From positions 1 to 37,341 of the forward strand of contig NZ_QQBI01000028.1 of NCBI RefSeq assembly GCF_004302915.1: a stretch of DNA of 37,341 nucleotides, in the 5' to 3' direction. A program made the translations under genes and the position numbers. Below the pieces are notes generated by a model, which made no database searches, had not been told where the DNA came from, and saw only the letters and a program-made list of their open reading frames with translations. The DNA is from Komagataeibacter xylinus (GTDB lineage: Bacteria; Pseudomonadota; Alphaproteobacteria; Acetobacterales; Acetobacteraceae). The stretch's first letter is position 1, and every line of letters begins with the position of its first letter. Shown here one piece after another: positions 36,301 to 37,341 of the stretch.

Positions 36301-37149
36301 GCTGCCAATGGCGTGCGGCCGGGCTTTCACGTGCCTGCCGCCGTGGCGGGGGTGGCGCTGTCGGCGCATTACCAGTGGCGGTGGCTGGCGGCCGATGTCG
36401 GCTCGACGCCGCTGGGCTTTACCACCACCAACGTGCTGGGCGGCATCGAGCTTACGCCACACCTGACCCACAACCTGACCCTGCGCCTGACCGGCGAGCG
36501 CCGCGCGGTGACCGACAGCCTGCTGTCCTATTCCGGCGCGCGCGACCCCGGCACCGGGCAGGTCTGGGGCGGGGTGACGCGCAACCGCGGGCATGGCCAG
36601 CTGGAATGGGCGCAGCCGGGCTACAACCTGTATGCAGGCGGTGGCTACGCGGTGATGCAGGGCACGCACACGGTAGCCAACCACGAGAGCGAGGCGGGTG
36701 CCGGCGGGTCCGCCCTTGTCTGGCACCGCAACGACGCCCATCACGTGCGGCTGGGGCTGGACCTCGTGTATTTTGGCTATAAGCGCAACACGTATTTCTT
36801 CACCTGGGGGCAGGGGGGCTACTTCTCGCCGCATGCATTCATGGCCGCGCTGGTGCCGCTGACCTATGACGGGCATGCAGGAAGGTGGACCTGGATGTTC
36901 AAGGGCGAGGCGGGCTACCAGCACTACACCGAGCATGCCACGGCGATGTTCCCCATGGGGGAAGGCGGAATGGCAGCGCGCGAGCAATATGCGGGCCAGT
37001 CCACCGGGGGGCTTGCGGGCAACGTGCTGGCGCGGGCGGTCTATCAGCTGACCCCCTCCCTGCGGCTGGGGGCGGAAGGGGGCTATTCGCGTTCAGGCAG
37101 CTGGGATGAGGTGCATGGCATGCTCATGCTGCATTACGCGCCGGGGTAA
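33343..37149 (+). CDS. bcsC: Cellulose synthase outer-membrane/TPR subunit BcsC
   Basis: The protein has 1268 residues from the GTG at 33343, which overlaps the bcsAB stop by 4 bp (GTGA). ATGs two and four codons later are alternatives. The signal peptide ends near CAPAWA (residue 45). Residues ~48-860 are tetratricopeptide-like helical repeats rich in Ala/Leu, such as ALRIEPDNLEARLMLGAV. From ~875 the BcsC C-terminal outer-membrane porin domain begins (ISTNFVPGMG, then RSGQPGLGHMTVVNIP) and continues as beta strands to the final LMLHYAPG. It spans the periplasm with its TPRs and forms the pore through which the glucan chain leaves the cell. The overlap implies coupled translation with BcsAB. 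No bcsD or further bcs gene follows in the remaining ~190 bp. Confidence 0.94.
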   Translation: MTMTMNDRASASCRALLLARRGVGAGAWGGIALAGLFSLCAPAWAQAPVRYAEGILNAQIEEGAFWIHHGDDAHARHALERALRIEPDNLEARLMLGAVQVHENDMAGARATVQALQAQGGAQAQVDALQGWIGQGAVDPAALARARALADAGRNLQATLAYRGIYHGGHPLPEAELEYDRVLSGSVMGYGEATQRLRALGSLLPHDLEIRMALAQALSYRPATRIDAIEDMRTLATSPATPDFIRDEATQSWRKTLDWMGTDPQAAPYYREWLALHPDDTEMASRLSAQEAAHALAEHLALVGAGYHALAHGELDQAESDFHTSMQGTTPRPEALEGLGLVAQRRGDVKAARAFLEQAHALVPTNEGISAALAGLDAPGGDPQLARLWALVARHQYEEAWAMLPAVENDHGRIVDTVRVRAIIAQSRHQLAQAEAEWRAVLQMAPGDMPAAAALSDVLIEEGRLHEAEGWVARLRAAHYPGGTTLEARLLGAMAEIEPDPARRAVLLEQAVRDAPRNGWLRLHLAQLWLVQGQATRARGLMAPLCNPAPATDEDLQACFSFALLDQDMPRADALLARLPRADITPAMADGVAQVRLWHQIRTLPADDGQAIALLEAMPVLPDPEGTQARLVVDALLRRHAPVATAAGVLHRALAGSAGHVGVNQSLSYAGLFMQMDDPVAAQRVLDGLPTIMQGGHLTPTQARDLRDMQRSLAIAQADRDDLDGHPDAARRLLDPLLAQNPNDADLLLARGRVDSARGLPGEAVAYDRRALAQRPDDRMAQAALARDSLASGNEQAARDMARTLQAIHPQWGDTWEIQAEIDGLTGHDRRRLHDVQRARVLDCTPRADEDDTTGHGTRIDAGCARQRARAADEWPDISTNFVPGMGAGMPEVYHYDPHLTPVQALDRQAGYLSRALGPQADGNLEIRDRSGQPGLGHMTVVNIPMTAVLPFSSTQHQLAFSVMPSVLMSGDPLASSATAQQYGSVAANGVRPGFHVPAAVAGVALSAHYQWRWLAADVGSTPLGFTTTNVLGGIELTPHLTHNLTLRLTGERRAVTDSLLSYSGARDPGTGQVWGGVTRNRGHGQLEWAQPGYNLYAGGGYAVMQGTHTVANHESEAGAGGSALVWHRNDAHHVRLGLDLVYFGYKRNTYFFTWGQGGYFSPHAFMAALVPLTYDGHAGRWTWMFKGEAGYQHYTEHATAMFPMGEGGMAAREQYAGQSTGGLAGNVLARAVYQLTPSLRLGAEGGYSRSGSWDEVHGMLMLHYAPG

Positions 37150-37254
37150 CGGGCTGGCAGAAGGGTTTCCGGGTGAAGCCCGGTTCAGGCAGGCTCGTGC
37201 TCAATGGCGAGGATTTCGTGGTGCATGCGCCTGTAGGATGCTGAAGACCTGAGG

Positions 37255-37272
37255 CGCGACAGTCTCGTCGCG
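37255..37272 (+). terminator. Hairpin downstream of bcsC, possible terminator
   Basis: CGCGAC (37255-37260) pairs perfectly with GTCGCG (37267-37272) over a 6-nt loop, followed by AATTTCTC, a weak T stretch. A second weak hairpin, GGGTTT with AAGCCC, lies at about 37165-37183. One of them may end the bcs operon. Nothing coding is recognisable from 37150 to the window end. Confidence 0.3.
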
Positions 37273-37341
37273 AATTTCTCACACTTGAGGAAATTTTGGG
37301 TTATTTTGTAGAATTCAGTCATCCCACAGGAGCCCGATCTG

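Noticed and set aside
34924-36987. 687-codon open frame antisense to bcsC
   Set aside because: It is an Arg/His/Gly-rich shadow of the TPR/porin coding region with no recognisable motif.

Overview
The window looks like chromosomal DNA of a cellulose-producing acetic acid bacterium, most likely Komagataeibacter/Gluconacetobacter (Alphaproteobacteria). The main evidence is a fused cellulose synthase BcsA-BcsB polypeptide followed directly by BcsC, the arrangement of the extra bcs operons of that group. High GC, GTG starts and an oxidative sugar gene set agree. This placement is read from sequence and recalled families, not from a database search.

Layout: (1) 31-154, an initiator tRNA and its terminator. 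(2) 409-6472, a four-gene leftward operon: TolC-type lipoprotein, short periplasmic adaptor, GAF-like/HlyD adaptor and PqqD-like/M50 protease/HlyD fusion. (3) 6824-17158, a divergent gene for a 3444-residue secreted repeat protein with an LEPR-XLL-like start, a DUF4347 domain, many Ig-like repeats and a cadherin-like end. No ABC ATPase lies with these genes, so they form a coherent but unusual export/surface-display module and are the best candidate for an undescribed system. (4) 17159-17454, a gap with inverted repeats and a probable hipA scrap. (5) 17455-28279, a sugar island: TonB-dependent receptor, divergent LacI-type regulator, two isomerase/epimerase-like TIM barrels, a Gfo/Idh/MocA oxidoreductase, a GMC flavoprotein, a GPH-type symporter and a tautomerase. 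Three near-identical LacI-type operator candidates link the receptor, the regulator and the catabolic operon. (6) 28280-28894, an AT-rich leader with a promoter candidate and a hairpin. (7) 28895-37149, bcsAB and bcsC overlapping by 4 bp, without bcsX/bcsY/bcsD or cellulase genes: the type-III-like minimal operon. (8) 37150-37341, a non-coding tail.

Working together: two blocks concern the cell surface (giant adhesin-like protein with its exporter; cellulose synthesis and export). The central block takes up and oxidises a sugar or glycoside whose identity cannot be read from sequence. A 3-keto-sugar route is a reasonable hypothesis.
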